NCBI GenBank assembly: GCA_018241695.1
Contig: JAFEDH010000027.1
Coordinates: 1-64,000 of the forward strand
Direction of reading: 5' to 3'
DNA: 64,000 nt
DNA from: Pseudomonadota bacterium
GTDB taxonomy: Bacteria; Pseudomonadota; Gammaproteobacteria; Burkholderiales; Rhodocyclaceae
The notes beneath the pieces are model-generated. The model was not told the DNA's origin, made no database searches, and saw nothing but the letters and a program-made list of their open reading frames with translations. A program made the position numbers and the translations under genes. How positions within the stretch are numbered: the first letter of the stretch is position 1; every line of letters begins with the position of its first letter. Below, piece after piece: positions 33,064 to 45,365 of the stretch.

Positions 33064-34260
33064 ATGGCCGTTGCAAAAAAAATCGCCGTTTCCGCAACCG
33101 GTACCGGGGCAGTGCGTGCTCCCCGTGCAACACCGGTTACCCGGGCATTGCTGCCGCTGCTGGAGTCGGTCTATGAAGGGCCGATGGAAACACCGCCGTT
33201 TCGCGGTTTTCTCGATGCGTTAAAGGATGCGCTGGCTGCATCCTCGATCACCTTGATGATGTCTCCGCCCAGCCATGCCTGGAATGGCCTGATGGTCAGT
33301 GCCGGCCTCAAGACCGAGGAGGGCGAATCCTCTTATAACGGCCATTTCTTTGCCCTGGATCCGTTTGTCGGCATTCCCGAAGGCCAGGTGATGACGCCCG
33401 GCGAATTCATGGGCGAGGCCGCCTGGCGTACCAGCGAGCTGTATCTGGGATATCTCAAACCCCTCAACATTTACCATAGCCTGGGTGCCGATCTGAAGGC
33501 GGAAACGGGAGAGTGCCGCCTGCGCATCAGCCGCTGCCGGGGCTCCGCACCTTTCTCGGTGCGCGACAAGGAGCTCGTGCGAACACTGCTGCCGCACCTG
33601 AAGCGCGCCCTGCGCCTGCATGGCCGGCTGGGCAGTCTGGAAGGGGAACGTCAGCTCTATGCCGGCACGGTCGACCGGCTGCTGATCGGCACCCTGATTC
33701 TGGACGAGCAGGGGCAGGTGATCCGCATGAATCGCCACGCGCGGGAACTGCTGGCCGAGGATGAGGGCCTGCGGATCGTGGGTGGTGCACCTCATGCCAC
33801 GATTGCGCTGGAGGAGAAGCGGCTGCAGACGTTGCTCAGGGATGCCCTGGCCCGCTGTAGCAGGAAAGGCGTGACGGCAGGGCCTGTCGTTGCCGAGGCT
33901 CTGGCCCTGACCCGGCTTTCGGGCGGAGGCAAACTTTCCGTCCTGGTGCGCGCGATTCCCGAAGCCGATTGGCGCGAAGGCAGCCGGCGCCCACGCGTGG
34001 CGGTTTTCCTGCGCAATACCGAGGAGCCGGTGCCGGCTTCGCAGGAAAGCCTGATCCGGCTGTTTGGCCTGACGTCAGGCGAAGCCGTGGTCGCGCTCTT
34101 GCTCGCCGATGGCCTCAACCTCGATGAGGCGGCCGCCCAGCTGGGCATCAGCCGCAATACCGCCCGTGCCCATCTGCGCGCCATCTATGCCAAAACCGGT
34201 ATTACCCGCCAGGCTGGTCTGGTGCGTCTGCTGCTCAACAGCGTGGCGGCCCTGAGCTGA
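33064..34260 (+). CDS. LuxR-type HTH transcriptional regulator
   Basis: The 398-residue protein ends in a LuxR/GerE helix-turn-helix (FGLTSGEAVVALLLADGLNL, then AAAQLGISRNTARAHLRAIY). The first about 320 residues form a sensor region with a PAS-like stretch (GTLILDEQGQVIRMNRHARELL). No receiver domain or autoinducer-binding signature was recognised. ATG 33064 follows GAGGAG. Proteins with this layout often sit beside lipid or steroid catabolic clusters, so control of the neighbouring run is plausible but unproven. Confidence 0.82.
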   Translation: MAVAKKIAVSATGTGAVRAPRATPVTRALLPLLESVYEGPMETPPFRGFLDALKDALAASSITLMMSPPSHAWNGLMVSAGLKTEEGESSYNGHFFALDPFVGIPEGQVMTPGEFMGEAAWRTSELYLGYLKPLNIYHSLGADLKAETGECRLRISRCRGSAPFSVRDKELVRTLLPHLKRALRLHGRLGSLEGERQLYAGTVDRLLIGTLILDEQGQVIRMNRHARELLAEDEGLRIVGGAPHATIALEEKRLQTLLRDALARCSRKGVTAGPVVAEALALTRLSGGGKLSVLVRAIPEADWREGSRRPRVAVFLRNTEEPVPASQESLIRLFGLTSGEAVVALLLADGLNLDEAAAQLGISRNTARAHLRAIYAKTGITRQAGLVRLLLNSVAALS

Positions 34261-34286
34261 GCTGGCTGCCGGTTTACAGGAAGCCA

Positions 34287-35528
34287 TCAATGGCCATGAT
34301 GGTGGCTCAGCTCACCCTCCCAGCGTGCAACAACGGCGGCGGCGATGGAATTGCCGACCACGTTGGTGGCGGAGCGGCCCATGTCGAGAAAGTGATCCAC
34401 GCCAAGCAGCAGCAGCAGGCCCGCTTCCGGAATGCCGAACTGGTTGAGGGTGGCCGCGATGACCACCAGGGATGCGCGGGGAATGCCCGCCATGCCTTTC
34501 GAGGTGAGCATCAGGATCAGCAGCATGGTGATTTCCTGCCCCAGGGAGAGTTCGATGCCGTAGGCCTGGGCGATGAAGACCACGGCGAAGGTGCAATACA
34601 TCATCGAGCCATCCAGGTTGAAGGAATAGCCCATGGGCAGCACGAAGCTGGCAATCCGGCTGGAGCAGCCGAAGCGTTCGAGTTGCTCCAGCGTCTTGGG
34701 ATAGGCGGCTTCGGAGCTGGCGGTACTGAAGGCCAGCAGCAGGGGTTCGCGCATCATGGCCAGCAGGTGCAGCACCCGGCGGCCGATGAACAGGCCACCG
34801 ATGACGGTCAGCGTCAGCCATAACACGCCGATGGACAGGTAGAACTGGGCCATGAAACGGCCATAGACAGCGAGCACGCCCAGTCCTTCCCGCGTCACCA
34901 CCGCCGCCACCGCGGCAAAAACGGCGATCGGGGCACACACCATGACATAGGTGGTTACCTTGAGCATGACGTGCGAGAGCACGTCAAGGCTGTCGAGCAG
35001 GGCCTTGGCGCGTGGACCAAGGGAAGCCATGGCGCCGCCGAAGAAAAGCGAAAACACCACGATCTGCAGGATCTCGTTGTCGGCCATCGCCTCCACCACG
35101 CTCTTCGGTACGGCATGGAGCACAAAATCACGCAGGGTCAGCGCCTGGGTGTGGAGTGCTCCTGCCGCGGCTCCGGAGGCATCGGGTGGAGCCAGCCCCT
35201 GGCCGGGTTGCAGCAGATTGACCATGATCAGGCCCAGCGTCAGCGAGAGCAGGGATGCGCAGACGAACCAGAGCAGGGTCTTGCCACCGATACGCCCTAC
35301 CGCGCCGCCGCCGGGCATGCGGGCCATGCCCACCACGAGGGTGGAGAACACCAGAGGAGCGATGATCATCTTGATCAGGCGCAGGAAGATATCGGTGAGC
35401 AGCGAGAGATGGCCGGCGAAAGCGGTGAGCGATGCGGTATCCGTTGTCAGATGCCGGGTGGCCAGTCCGGTCAGAATGCCCGCTACCAGTCCGAGCAGGA
35501 TGAATCGGGTCAGGGATTGGGAAGCCAT
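34287..35528 (-). CDS. Dicarboxylate/amino acid:cation symporter (DAACS family)
   Basis: The 413-residue inner-membrane transporter matches DctA/GltP: LRLIKMIIAPLVFSTLVVGM, AFSTASSEAAYPKTLEQLE (serine-rich re-entrant loop), SFNLDGSMMYCTFAVVFIAQ and DMGRSATNVVGNSIAA (substrate-binding Asp/Arg/Thr/Asn helix). About eight membrane helices are visible. It couples uptake of C4-dicarboxylates or glutamate/aspartate to protons or sodium. Substrate choice is not resolved by sequence alone. Convergent with the LuxR gene. No clear ribosome site is seen before ATG 35528. Confidence 0.92.
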   Translation of the reverse strand: MASQSLTRFILLGLVAGILTGLATRHLTTDTASLTAFAGHLSLLTDIFLRLIKMIIAPLVFSTLVVGMARMPGGGAVGRIGGKTLLWFVCASLLSLTLGLIMVNLLQPGQGLAPPDASGAAAGALHTQALTLRDFVLHAVPKSVVEAMADNEILQIVVFSLFFGGAMASLGPRAKALLDSLDVLSHVMLKVTTYVMVCAPIAVFAAVAAVVTREGLGVLAVYGRFMAQFYLSIGVLWLTLTVIGGLFIGRRVLHLLAMMREPLLLAFSTASSEAAYPKTLEQLERFGCSSRIASFVLPMGYSFNLDGSMMYCTFAVVFIAQAYGIELSLGQEITMLLILMLTSKGMAGIPRASLVVIAATLNQFGIPEAGLLLLLGVDHFLDMGRSATNVVGNSIAAAVVARWEGELSHHHGH

Positions 35529-35558
35529 GATGTGATCGGTAGGGGATGGGTTGCCACA

Positions 35559-37718
35559 TCAGCCTTTGCGGGCGTGTGATGCGGGTGCCGGATCGGCGCC
35601 AAGTTCCGCCAGAAGGGTTTCCTGGGCGCTGGTCCGGCCGCGTTTGGCAGTCTTGCGGGCATAGTTGCCAGTACTGTCCATCTCCCAGGACTGGCAATTG
35701 TCGGCCAGATAGATCTGCAGGCCTTCCTTCAGCACCCGGCGCTTGAGCTTGGGAAGAAGGATCGGGAAGGCGGTTTCGATCCGGCGGAAGAAATTGCGTT
35801 CCATCCAGTCGGCACTGGAGAGAAAGAGCAGTTCGGCGCCGTCGGCATGGAAATGAAAGATGCGGTGATGTTCGAGAAAACGTCCGATGACCGAGCGCAC
35901 CCGGATGTTGTCCGATAGGCCGGCCACCCCCGGACGCAGCGCGCAGACTCCGCGTACGATCAGATCCACGGCAACCCCGGCCCGGGAGGCGGCGTAGAGC
36001 GCCTCGATGACCTCGGGTTCGAGCAGGGAGTTCATCTTGGCGATGATCCGGGCAGGTTTCCCGGCCTGGGCATGGGCGGTCTCCTGACGGATGGCGGCAA
36101 GAATGTTCGCATGCAGCGTGAAGGGCGCCTGCCAGAGGTGTTTCAGGGGAGCGGCCTTGCCCATGCCGGTGAGTTGCTTGAACAGTTCATTCACGTCCTC
36201 ACCGATTTCAGGATGGCAGGTCATGAGACCGAAATCGGTGTAGAGCCGGGTGGTACGGGGATGGTAATTGCCCGTGCCCAGATGCACGTAGCGGCGATAT
36301 TTTCCTTCTTCGCGCCGCACGATCATCAGCATCTTGGCATGGGTCTTGTAACCGAAAACGCCATAGACGACATGGGCGCCGACATCTTCGAGCCGGCCCG
36401 CGATATCGAGGTTGGCTTCCTCGTCGAAGCGCGCCATGAGCTCCACCACCACGCTGACTTCCTTGCCCTGCCGGGCGGCCCGCAGCAGGTGTTCCGTCAG
36501 CACCGAATCGGTACCGGTACGGTATACGGTCATCTTGATTGCCACCACATCGGGGTCGTCGGCGGCCTGCTGCAACATCCTTACCACCGGGGTGAAAGAC
36601 TGGAAAGGGTGGTGGAGCAGGATGTCATGCTTGCGCAGGGTGGCGAAAATGTCGGACCGCTTGGTCAGCACCTTGGGCAATCCCGCCTGGAAGGGCGGAA
36701 ATTTGAGATGGGCCAGATCCACCTGGTCGGGGATCGAGATCAGTCGCGCCAGGTTCACGATGCCGGGCACGCGATACAGGTCCTCGGCAACCAGACCGAA
36801 CTGGTTGAGCAGGAAGGAGGCCAGGATGTCGGGGCAATCCTCCACGACTTCCAGGCGTACGGCATCACCCAGGTGGCGCTGGGGCAATTCTCCCTGGAGG
36901 GCGATCCGCAGGTTCTTCACCTCTTCGTCATCGACAAACAGATCGGAGTTACGGGTGACGCGGAACTGCTGGCAGCCCAGTACCGCCATGCCCGGGAAAA
37001 GCGTATCCACATGAGCGTGGAGCAGTGATGAAAGGAAGACGAAGCCATGGCCAATCCCGGTCAGTTCCCGTGGCAGGGGAATGACACGGGGCAGGGCGCG
37101 TGGCGCCTGGACGATGGCGGCCCCTCCGGTCCGGCCATAGTCGTCGATGCCCTCCAGTTCGACGGCGAAATTGAGGCTCTTGTTCAGCACCCGGGGAAAG
37201 GGGTGGGCCGGGTCGAGTCCGATGGGGGTGAGCAGCGGCATGACTTCGCGCAGGAAGTACTCCCGCAGCCATTCACGCTGTGCCTCCGTCCATTCCGCAC
37301 GCCGGTAGAAGGCGATGCCTTCAGCGCGCAGTCTGGGCAGGATTTCCTCGTTGAGCAGGGTGTACTGTTCGGCGATCAGCGCGTGCGTCTGAAGGGTGAC
37401 CCGGCGGAATACTTCGTCAGGCGCAAGGCCGTCCGGTCCCGGGGTGTGGCTGCCCAGTTTGATCTGCTCCTTGATGCCGGCCATGCGGACTTCGAAGAAC
37501 TCATCCAGGTTGCCGGAAACAATGCAGATGAAGCGCAGGCGTTCCAGCAACGGGATGTGATCGTCGGCGGCCTGGGCCAGTACCCGGCGGTTGAAGGCGA
37601 GCAGCGACAGCTCACGGTTGAGAAAGTGTTCGGAAGGGAAAAACGGGAGCGCATCCTGGGCCGTATTCGTGGCTTTTTTTCTGGCCTGATTCGACATGAC
37701 TGTGCGATTTTCCTGCAT
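35559..37718 (-). CDS. ppk1: Polyphosphate kinase 1
   Basis: The 719-residue enzyme makes and degrades inorganic polyphosphate from ATP. Visible parts: N-terminal HFLNRELSLLAFNRRVLAQA, NLDEFFEVRMAG, HHPFQSFTPVVRML, IKMTVYRTGTDS and RRYVHLGTGNYHPRTTRLYT with the autophosphorylated His at about residue 479, then the PLD-like C-terminal domains. The last about 40 residues are a basic extension beyond the usual about 690. Start is either ATG 37718 or ATG 37697. Neither has a strong ribosome site. Downstream of the aminotransferase gene, separated by a terminator. Confidence 0.94.
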   Translation of the reverse strand: MQENRTVMSNQARKKATNTAQDALPFFPSEHFLNRELSLLAFNRRVLAQAADDHIPLLERLRFICIVSGNLDEFFEVRMAGIKEQIKLGSHTPGPDGLAPDEVFRRVTLQTHALIAEQYTLLNEEILPRLRAEGIAFYRRAEWTEAQREWLREYFLREVMPLLTPIGLDPAHPFPRVLNKSLNFAVELEGIDDYGRTGGAAIVQAPRALPRVIPLPRELTGIGHGFVFLSSLLHAHVDTLFPGMAVLGCQQFRVTRNSDLFVDDEEVKNLRIALQGELPQRHLGDAVRLEVVEDCPDILASFLLNQFGLVAEDLYRVPGIVNLARLISIPDQVDLAHLKFPPFQAGLPKVLTKRSDIFATLRKHDILLHHPFQSFTPVVRMLQQAADDPDVVAIKMTVYRTGTDSVLTEHLLRAARQGKEVSVVVELMARFDEEANLDIAGRLEDVGAHVVYGVFGYKTHAKMLMIVRREEGKYRRYVHLGTGNYHPRTTRLYTDFGLMTCHPEIGEDVNELFKQLTGMGKAAPLKHLWQAPFTLHANILAAIRQETAHAQAGKPARIIAKMNSLLEPEVIEALYAASRAGVAVDLIVRGVCALRPGVAGLSDNIRVRSVIGRFLEHHRIFHFHADGAELLFLSSADWMERNFFRRIETAFPILLPKLKRRVLKEGLQIYLADNCQSWEMDSTGNYARKTAKRGRTSAQETLLAELGADPAPASHARKG

Positions 37719-37752
37719 GAATGTGACGTTGCAATGACAACATCGTGAGAGG

Positions 37753-37785
37753 AAAATCCGGATCCGCTCCGTGCGGCTTATCCGG
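37753..37785 (-). terminator. Rho-independent terminator after the aminotransferase gene
   Basis: On the minus strand CCGGAT and CCGC pair with GCGG and ATCCGG (stem 37758-37785 with a three-base bulge), followed directly by ATTTTCC. It begins four bases after the stop and separates this gene from ppk1. Confidence 0.65.
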
Positions 37786-37788
37786 CGC

Positions 37789-38991
37789 TCATTCCTTCAC
37801 CACGGCGGCGATGGCGTTCGCCACGGCATCCAGGTTCCGGCTGTTGAGCGCCGCGAGACAGATACGACCAGTGCTCACCGCATAGATGCCGTAATCCCTG
37901 GCCAGACGCTCTACCTGGGCGGCACTGAGGCCTGTGTAGGAGAACATGCCACGCTGGCGGACAACAAAACCAAAATCCAGCCCATGAGCGTGGAGTTTGT
38001 CCACCAGGCCGACGCGCATCGCACGGATGCGCTCGCGCATGCCCGCCAGCTCGTCTTCCCATTGTTGGCGCAATTCGGGGCTGGAGAGCACCGCCGCGAC
38101 AATCGCGCCGCCGTGGGTGGGCGGGTTGGAATAGTTGGTGCGGATCACCCGCTTGATCTGGGACAGCACCCGGGCCGACTCTTCCTTGCTCGCGGTGACG
38201 ATGGAAAGGGCGCCGACACGCTCGCCATAGAGGGAGAAGGATTTGGAAAAGGAGCTGGAAACGAAATACTGCAGGCCGGATGCGGCGAACAGCCTGAGGG
38301 CCACGGCATCGGCATCGATGCCATCGGCGAAGCCCTGGTAGGCCATGTCGATGAAGGCCACCAGGTTGCCGGCCTTGATCAGTGTCACGACTTCCTGCCA
38401 TTGCGCTTCCGTCAGATCGGCTCCGGTGGGGTTATGGCAGCAGGCATGGAGCAGGACGATGGAGCCGGGAGCCATGGCTTTGAGGCTGGCTTTCATGCCT
38501 TCAAAGTTAACCCCGCGGGTGCTCGGGTCATAGTAGGCATAGGTGTCCACTTCGAATCCGGCCGATTCGAACAGCGCCCGGTGATTTTCCCAGCTCGGAT
38601 CACTGATGTAGATCTTGGCCAGGGGCAGCAGGCGCTTCAGATAATCGGCGCCGACCTTGAGGGCGCCGGTACCACCCAGTGCCTCGATGGTGATCACCTG
38701 GCCGTTGGCGAGCAGGGTGGAACTCTTGCCAAAGACCAGATTCTGCACGGCCTGGTTATAGGCACCCAGACCCTCGATGGGCTGGTAACCACGGGCAGGC
38801 ATGGTATCGAGACGGACCTTTTCGGCAGCCTTGACGGCGGATAGCAGCGGTAGCTTGCCATTGTCATCGTAATAGACACCCACGCCGAGATTGACCTTGG
38901 TCGGGCGGCTGTCGGCATTGAAGGCTTCGGTAATGCCGAGAATGGGGTCGCGGGGGGCCATGTCCACCGTGGCGAAGAGGGAAGCGCTCAT
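37789..38991 (-). CDS. Aspartate/aromatic-amino-acid aminotransferase (class I, AspC/TyrB type)
   Basis: The 400-residue PLP enzyme shows PTKVNLGVGVYYDDNGKLP, GGTGALKVGADYLKRL, LLHACCHNPTGADLT, and the Schiff-base lysine in SSSFSKSFSLYGERVG at about residue 252. It moves amino groups between aspartate or tyrosine/phenylalanine and 2-oxoglutarate. AspC and TyrB cannot be told apart with certainty. AGAGG-like sequence lies in the leader, which also holds a 14-bp tandem duplication. Divergent from pyrG. Confidence 0.92.
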   Translation of the reverse strand: MSASLFATVDMAPRDPILGITEAFNADSRPTKVNLGVGVYYDDNGKLPLLSAVKAAEKVRLDTMPARGYQPIEGLGAYNQAVQNLVFGKSSTLLANGQVITIEALGGTGALKVGADYLKRLLPLAKIYISDPSWENHRALFESAGFEVDTYAYYDPSTRGVNFEGMKASLKAMAPGSIVLLHACCHNPTGADLTEAQWQEVVTLIKAGNLVAFIDMAYQGFADGIDADAVALRLFAASGLQYFVSSSFSKSFSLYGERVGALSIVTASKEESARVLSQIKRVIRTNYSNPPTHGGAIVAAVLSSPELRQQWEDELAGMRERIRAMRVGLVDKLHAHGLDFGFVVRQRGMFSYTGLSAAQVERLARDYGIYAVSTGRICLAALNSRNLDAVANAIAAVVKE

Positions 38992-39011
38992 GGAAACTCC
39001 AGAGGGAAGAT

Positions 39012-39039
39012 TCAGGGGATGATTCTCAGGGGATGATTC
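39012..39039. repeat. Perfect 14-bp tandem duplication in the aminotransferase leader
   Basis: TCAGGGGATGATTC occurs twice, head to tail, at 39012-39025 and 39026-39039, 20 bp upstream of the aminotransferase ATG. It may be a slippage product or a doubled protein-binding site. Confidence 0.85.
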
Positions 39040-39162
39040 GTAATTCCGGTCAGGATCAGGGATTTTTCAGCCCTGCGGCATCATGGGGCGGAATGATACT
39101 CGAAGCGGATGACGGCCCCGTGCCGCGGGGTGATGGGTACCGGGCTTTGCCTGCGCCGGCGT

Positions 39163-40849
<1,687 letters not shown>

Positions 40850-40883
40850 GGACTGGTTGCACCCATTTCAGGAAAGCCGCACC

Positions 40884-43050
<2,167 letters not shown>

Positions 43051-43059
43051 CCCCGTCCC

Positions 43060-43338
43060 ATGCGCTGGCCTGTCCTGGTGCTGGTCGTCCTGATTGTCCT
43101 GCTGCAATATCCATTGTGGTTTGGCAGAGGTGGCTGGTACCGGGTATGGGAACTGGATCGGCAGCTTCAGGCCCAGCGCGATGTCAATCAAAAGCTGGAA
43201 CAGCGCAACGCCGGCCTTGATGCCGAGGTGCGCGATCTCAAGTCGGGCTACGACGCCATCGAGGAGCGGGCCCGTTTCGAACTGGGGTTCATCAAGGATG
43301 GAGAAATCTTCGTCCAGACCCCGCAAAAAAATCCCTGA
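43060..43338 (+). CDS. ftsB: Cell division protein FtsB
   Basis: The 92-residue bitopic protein has one membrane helix (residues 3-20) and a periplasmic coiled coil ([20 protein letters not shown] onward) ending in [21 protein letters not shown], the conserved FtsB tail. It forms the FtsQ-FtsL-FtsB subcomplex that activates septal peptidoglycan synthesis. It lies nine bases after eno, its usual place. The ispD gene that follows in many gammaproteobacteria is absent. Confidence 0.94.
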   Translation: MRWPVLVLVVLIVLLQYPLWFGRGGWYRVWELDRQLQAQRDVNQKLEQRNAGLDAEVRDLKSGYDAIEERARFELGFIKDGEIFVQTPQKNP

Positions 43339-43446
43339 TGCTTTCCCTGCAGGCACTATCCTGGCGGCAAGTATCACCTGAAATATGAGCAATCCTCAGT
43401 TTATTGCAGTGACATTTTGACGGATATCGATAACCGACTGATTAAA

Positions 43447-43467
43447 AATTGAATCCGGATTTCAATT
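43447..43467. promoter_or_regulatory. Inverted repeat upstream of tetR, candidate TetR operator
   Basis: AATTGAA (43447-43453) and TTCAATT (43461-43467) form a perfect 7-bp inverted repeat around TCCGGAT, 70 bp before the TetR gene. Size and symmetry suit an autoregulatory TetR operator. Confidence 0.5.
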
Positions 43468-43536
43468 CGGACATCGTGAGGGGAAATGAAAGCGAGTAGC
43501 CAGCGCGGGGTGGCGGGTCTTAAATAAGGCAATCTC

Positions 43537-44193
43537 GTGAGCGCCGATATCATGTCGATCCTGCCCGATACCCGTCGCAAGACACCCTCCCAGGCACGTG
43601 CCGCCGTCACCATGGCGGCGATCCGGGAGGCCTTCCTCAAACTGTTGCGGGAGGAGGGAAGCGCCGCCCTCAACACCAATCGTATCGCCGAGGTGGCCGG
43701 GGTCAGCATCGGCAGCCTTTACCAGTACTACCAGGACAAATACGCCATTGCGGCGGATATCTGTAATGAAGTGCTGCGTGAAGAGCTGGAGGGCATAGAC
43801 GCCATGTCCCGGCAGACAGTGGCCATCGCCCGCCATTCCCTGGATGAAACCATCGCCTTCATCGTGAAGGGCCATGTGGTGCGTGAACGCCGGCTCTATG
43901 AACTGCTGCAGGATTTCTATCTGGAACTGCACTGGCGCTACGACTTCGGTGCTACCGTGGTCGAGCAATCCACCCACCATCGCCCCACGGCCGCCTGGCT
44001 GCCACGCCTGCTCAAGCGCCATGCCGGCCAGGTACGGGTTACGGACTGGCCGCGGGCTTCGGCTCTGGTGGTGGACGTGATCGAGGGCGCCATCCATCGC
44101 ACTCTCGATCGTCGTCCTCAGGCGCTGTTCGATGACACCTTTGTCGTCGACCTGACCGAACTGGTCCTTCGTTATCTGAAGAAATCGCCGTGA
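43537..44193 (+). CDS. TetR family transcriptional regulator
   Basis: The 218-residue regulator has the TetR helix-turn-helix (ALNTNRIAEVAGVSIGSLYQ, then YYQDKYAIAADI) at about residues 44-75 and a divergent ligand-binding domain. GTG 43537 is chosen because AAGG lies seven bases upstream. ATG 43552 is an alternative. Its stop overlaps the next start (GTGA), tying it to the eleven-gene run it probably controls. A symmetrical operator candidate lies 70 bp upstream. Confidence 0.88.
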   Translation: MSADIMSILPDTRRKTPSQARAAVTMAAIREAFLKLLREEGSAALNTNRIAEVAGVSIGSLYQYYQDKYAIAADICNEVLREELEGIDAMSRQTVAIARHSLDETIAFIVKGHVVRERRLYELLQDFYLELHWRYDFGATVVEQSTHHRPTAAWLPRLLKRHAGQVRVTDWPRASALVVDVIEGAIHRTLDRRPQALFDDTFVVDLTELVLRYLKKSP

Positions 44194-45365
44194 TCTACTA
44201 CTTCGATTTCATCACCTGGTTCAAGCTGGTCCGCCTGGCCGCACGGGAACCCAATCACCGTCAGCGTCGCGGCCTGCTGGGCCTGTTGCTGTTGCGTGTG
44301 CCTCTGCGTGCCGGTTTCACCGCCCTGTGTTTTTTCCTCGACGGCATCCTCTTTCCCGGCCTGTGGCGGGTGAAAGTGGCGGCGCCGGTCTTTGTGATCG
44401 GCCATGCCCGCAGCGGCACCACCCTGGCCCACCGCCTCATGTGCGGCGACGAACGCTTCTCCGCCTTCAGGTACTACGAACTGCTGCTGCCTTCCCTGCT
44501 GCAGAAGAAGGTCGTGCAATGGCTTGCCTGGCTGGATCGCCATCTCTTCGGCCGTCGCATCGAGCAGCGCCTCCATGCCTGGGAGCAGCGCAAGTTCGGC
44601 CCCACCCAGCACATCCACAAGATGGGCCTCACCATCCCCGAGGAGGACGACATGGTGTTCCAGACTTCCTGCGCCTCCGGTTTCTGGATGACCAAGCTGC
44701 CCTACATGGGCGAACTGGATTTCTTCCACATCGACCAGCGGCCTGCCGCCAGCCGCCGCCGCATGATGGGCTTCTACAAGGCATGCGTGCGCCGTCAGCT
44801 CTACCTCAATGGCAGCGATCGCATTCATCTCAGCAAGAACCCCACCTGGTGCGGGCGCGTCGAAGCCCTGCTGGAAACCTTTCCCGACGCCCGCTTCGTG
44901 ATTCTCTACCGCAACCCCCACGAGACCATCCCCAGCCTGCTCAAGCTGCTCCATGTCAGCTGGAAGCTCCAGGGCAACATGGCGGCGGACCGCATCGCCG
45001 AGTCCACCCGGGTGATGACTGACATCTCCTACGAGACCTACCTCACGCCTCTTGAGGCGCTGGCACACCATCCCCGGACCCCCTGCGCGGTGATCGACTA
45101 CCGCGAACTGGTGAGTGCGCCCAAGGCCACCATCGAGCGCGTCTATGCCGATCTGGGCCTGTCCGTGAGCGATGCCTATCGTGCCTTCCTCCAGACCGAG
45201 CAGAACCACGCGGGCAGCCACAAGACCGAGCATCATTACAGTCTGGCCGAATTCGGCCTCGACGATCGAGAGATTCGCCAGCGCCTGGCCCCGCTTTTCG
45301 AACGTTTCCACTGGGATGACGACGTGTCGTCCCCCTCCGCAAAAAAGGAGACTGCCCATGGCTGA
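44190..45365 (+). CDS. Sulfotransferase family protein
   Basis: The 391-residue protein has the PAPS-binding loop FVIGHARSGTTLAHRLM at about residues 68-84 and the 3'-phosphate site FVILYRNPHETIPSLLKL (about 238-255), typical of the Sulfotransfer_3 family. The N-terminus is hydrophobic/amphipathic (residues about 28-50), so membrane association is possible. It would move a sulfuryl group from PAPS to a hydroxyl group, unusual in a catabolic run. Start GTG overlaps the TetR stop. Its end overlaps the DUF1214 gene by eight bases. Acceptor unknown. Confidence 0.85.
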   Translation: MIYYFDFITWFKLVRLAAREPNHRQRRGLLGLLLLRVPLRAGFTALCFFLDGILFPGLWRVKVAAPVFVIGHARSGTTLAHRLMCGDERFSAFRYYELLLPSLLQKKVVQWLAWLDRHLFGRRIEQRLHAWEQRKFGPTQHIHKMGLTIPEEDDMVFQTSCASGFWMTKLPYMGELDFFHIDQRPAASRRRMMGFYKACVRRQLYLNGSDRIHLSKNPTWCGRVEALLETFPDARFVILYRNPHETIPSLLKLLHVSWKLQGNMAADRIAESTRVMTDISYETYLTPLEALAHHPRTPCAVIDYRELVSAPKATIERVYADLGLSVSDAYRAFLQTEQNHAGSHKTEHHYSLAEFGLDDREIRQRLAPLFERFHWDDDVSSPSAKKETAHG

